From Desulfovibrio sp. (GTDB lineage: Bacteria > Desulfobacterota > Desulfovibrionia > Desulfovibrionales > Desulfovibrionaceae), in assembly GCA_028708195.1 (NCBI GenBank), contig JAQVZK010000135.1:1-6522 (forward strand): 6,522 nucleotides of DNA. Reading direction: 5' to 3'. The position numbers and the translations under genes are program-made. Of this stretch, positions 6,215 through 6,522 are shown in pieces (the stretch's first letter is position 1; every line of letters begins with the position of its first letter). The notes under the pieces are model-generated. The model was not told the DNA's origin. It ran no database searches and worked only from the letters and a program-made list of their open reading frames with translations.

Positions 6215-6326
6215 TTTCATTATCTTCACCATTGGCAATTCTGATTTCTAGCAATGCGCGCCTCTGCTGTATGCTGCACACAGAAAATAAGAAAGCATGA
6301 AGTGTCTGAGCAGGGCTGACCGCTGC

Positions 6327-6370
6327 TAGTGCAGAGGCAACCTGAAAGTAGATTAACCGTATCTGCACTA
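6327..6370 (+). promoter_or_regulatory. Inverted repeat in the porin leader
   Basis: TAGTGCAGA (6327-6335) is the exact reverse complement of TCTGCACTA (6362-6370), with 26 nt between. The right arm ends 6 nt before the GGAG ribosome site (6377-6380). If transcribed it could fold next to the site and affect translation; as DNA it could be a spaced protein-binding site. Confidence 0.4.
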
Positions 6371-6387
6371 CTGCATGGAGAATGCCA

Positions 6388-6522
6388 ATGCGAAAGCTTT
6401 CCCCCCTGATTTTGGCAGCCGCAATCACTCTTGGCGGAGCAACCGCAGCCAGCGCCATTGATTTCAAAATCAAAGGATACTGGAGCCTCTCGTACGAAGT
6501 GGCCACCAACAGCGCCTTTGCC
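6388..6522 (+). CDS. Outer-membrane porin, 5' end only (cut by window edge)
   Basis: Only the first 45 residues are visible. GGAG at 6377-6380 lies 7 nt before ATG. A standard Sec signal peptide (MRKLSPLILAAAITLGG..., probably cut after Ala-Ser-Ala at 21-23) is followed by IDFKIKGYWSLSYEVATNS. This start, with the mature protein beginning Ile-Asp-Phe-Lys-x-Lys-Gly-x-Trp, matches my memory of Desulfovibrio homotrimeric outer-membrane porins, which form diffusion channels for small solutes. The gene continues past the window, so length and barrel strands cannot be checked. It is divergent from the LysR gene, a common arrangement for a regulator and its target. Confidence 0.75.
   Translation, partial: MRKLSPLILAAAITLGGATAASAIDFKIKGYWSLSYEVATNSAFA

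Larger units (their letters stand above)
6065..6387. other. Divergent intergenic regulatory region
   Basis: This 323-nt region separates the LysR gene from the porin gene. It holds no credible coding sequence: the open frame on its minus strand runs straight into the porin gene and has no recognisable protein features. The middle (about 6160-6230) is much richer in A and T than the flanking genes and contains GTTTTAAAAC (6161-6170, a perfect palindrome), a 15-nt palindrome and ATAACG repeats. I see no plus-strand pair of boxes close to the sigma-70 or sigma-54 consensus, so the porin promoter is not located. Confidence 0.6.

Noticed and set aside
6249..6261. TAGCAATGCGCGC shared exactly with 2333-2345
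   Set aside because: One 13-nt match in a window of this size is not far from chance, and the two contexts differ. It does not support a mobile or regulatory repeat.
6141..6509. Minus-strand open frame across the intergenic region and porin start
   Set aside because: It overlaps the porin signal peptide on the opposite strand, crosses AT-rich regulatory DNA, and has no ribosome site or protein features that I can see.

Overview
The window looks like part of a sulfate-reducing deltaproteobacterial chromosome, most likely Desulfovibrio or a close relative. The best clue is the partial gene at the right edge. Its signal peptide followed by Ile-Asp-Phe-Lys-x-Lys-Gly-x-Trp is the usual N-terminus of the large paralogous Desulfovibrio outer-membrane porin family. 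The moderately GC-rich coding sequence, strong GGAG/AAGGAGG ribosome sites and low-GC intergenic DNA fit this. No RNA gene, insertion sequence, CRISPR array or integration scar was found.

Positions 27-4989 hold five genes on the plus strand, probably one transcription unit that ends at a clear intrinsic terminator (5072-5105). In order they are: a cytosolic 212-residue protein of uncertain family with some triphosphate-tunnel (CYTH/TTM)-like features; a DASS/SLC13-type anion transporter; a secreted 309-residue protein with a good CYTH/VTC-like signature (Tyr-Phe-Asp-Thr-Pro-Asp...Gly-x-x-x-Arg); a secreted 286-residue protein of unknown function; and a family I inorganic pyrophosphatase that carries a signal peptide and keeps the expected active-site residues. 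The gaps are 22-45 nt, except for the 104 nt between genes 1 and 2. That gap is filled by two long stem-loops in tandem, and the second ends just before the transporter's Shine-Dalgarno sequence.

Read together, the genes suggest a cell-envelope system that handles phosphoanhydrides or other anions. A tunnel-fold protein and a pyrophosphatase would act in the periplasm, an inner-membrane anion carrier would move the product, and a second possible tunnel-fold protein would act in the cytosol. The pyrophosphatase and transporter calls are firm at family level. The tunnel-fold calls rest on motifs read by eye, and the combined function is inference.

A LysR-type regulator (5138-6064, minus strand) converges on the operon. 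It is divergent from the porin gene starting at 6388. The 323-nt region between them is AT-rich in the middle and holds a perfect 15-nt palindrome, three ATAACG repeats, a TTGACA box for the regulator, and a 9-bp inverted repeat just before the porin ribosome site.
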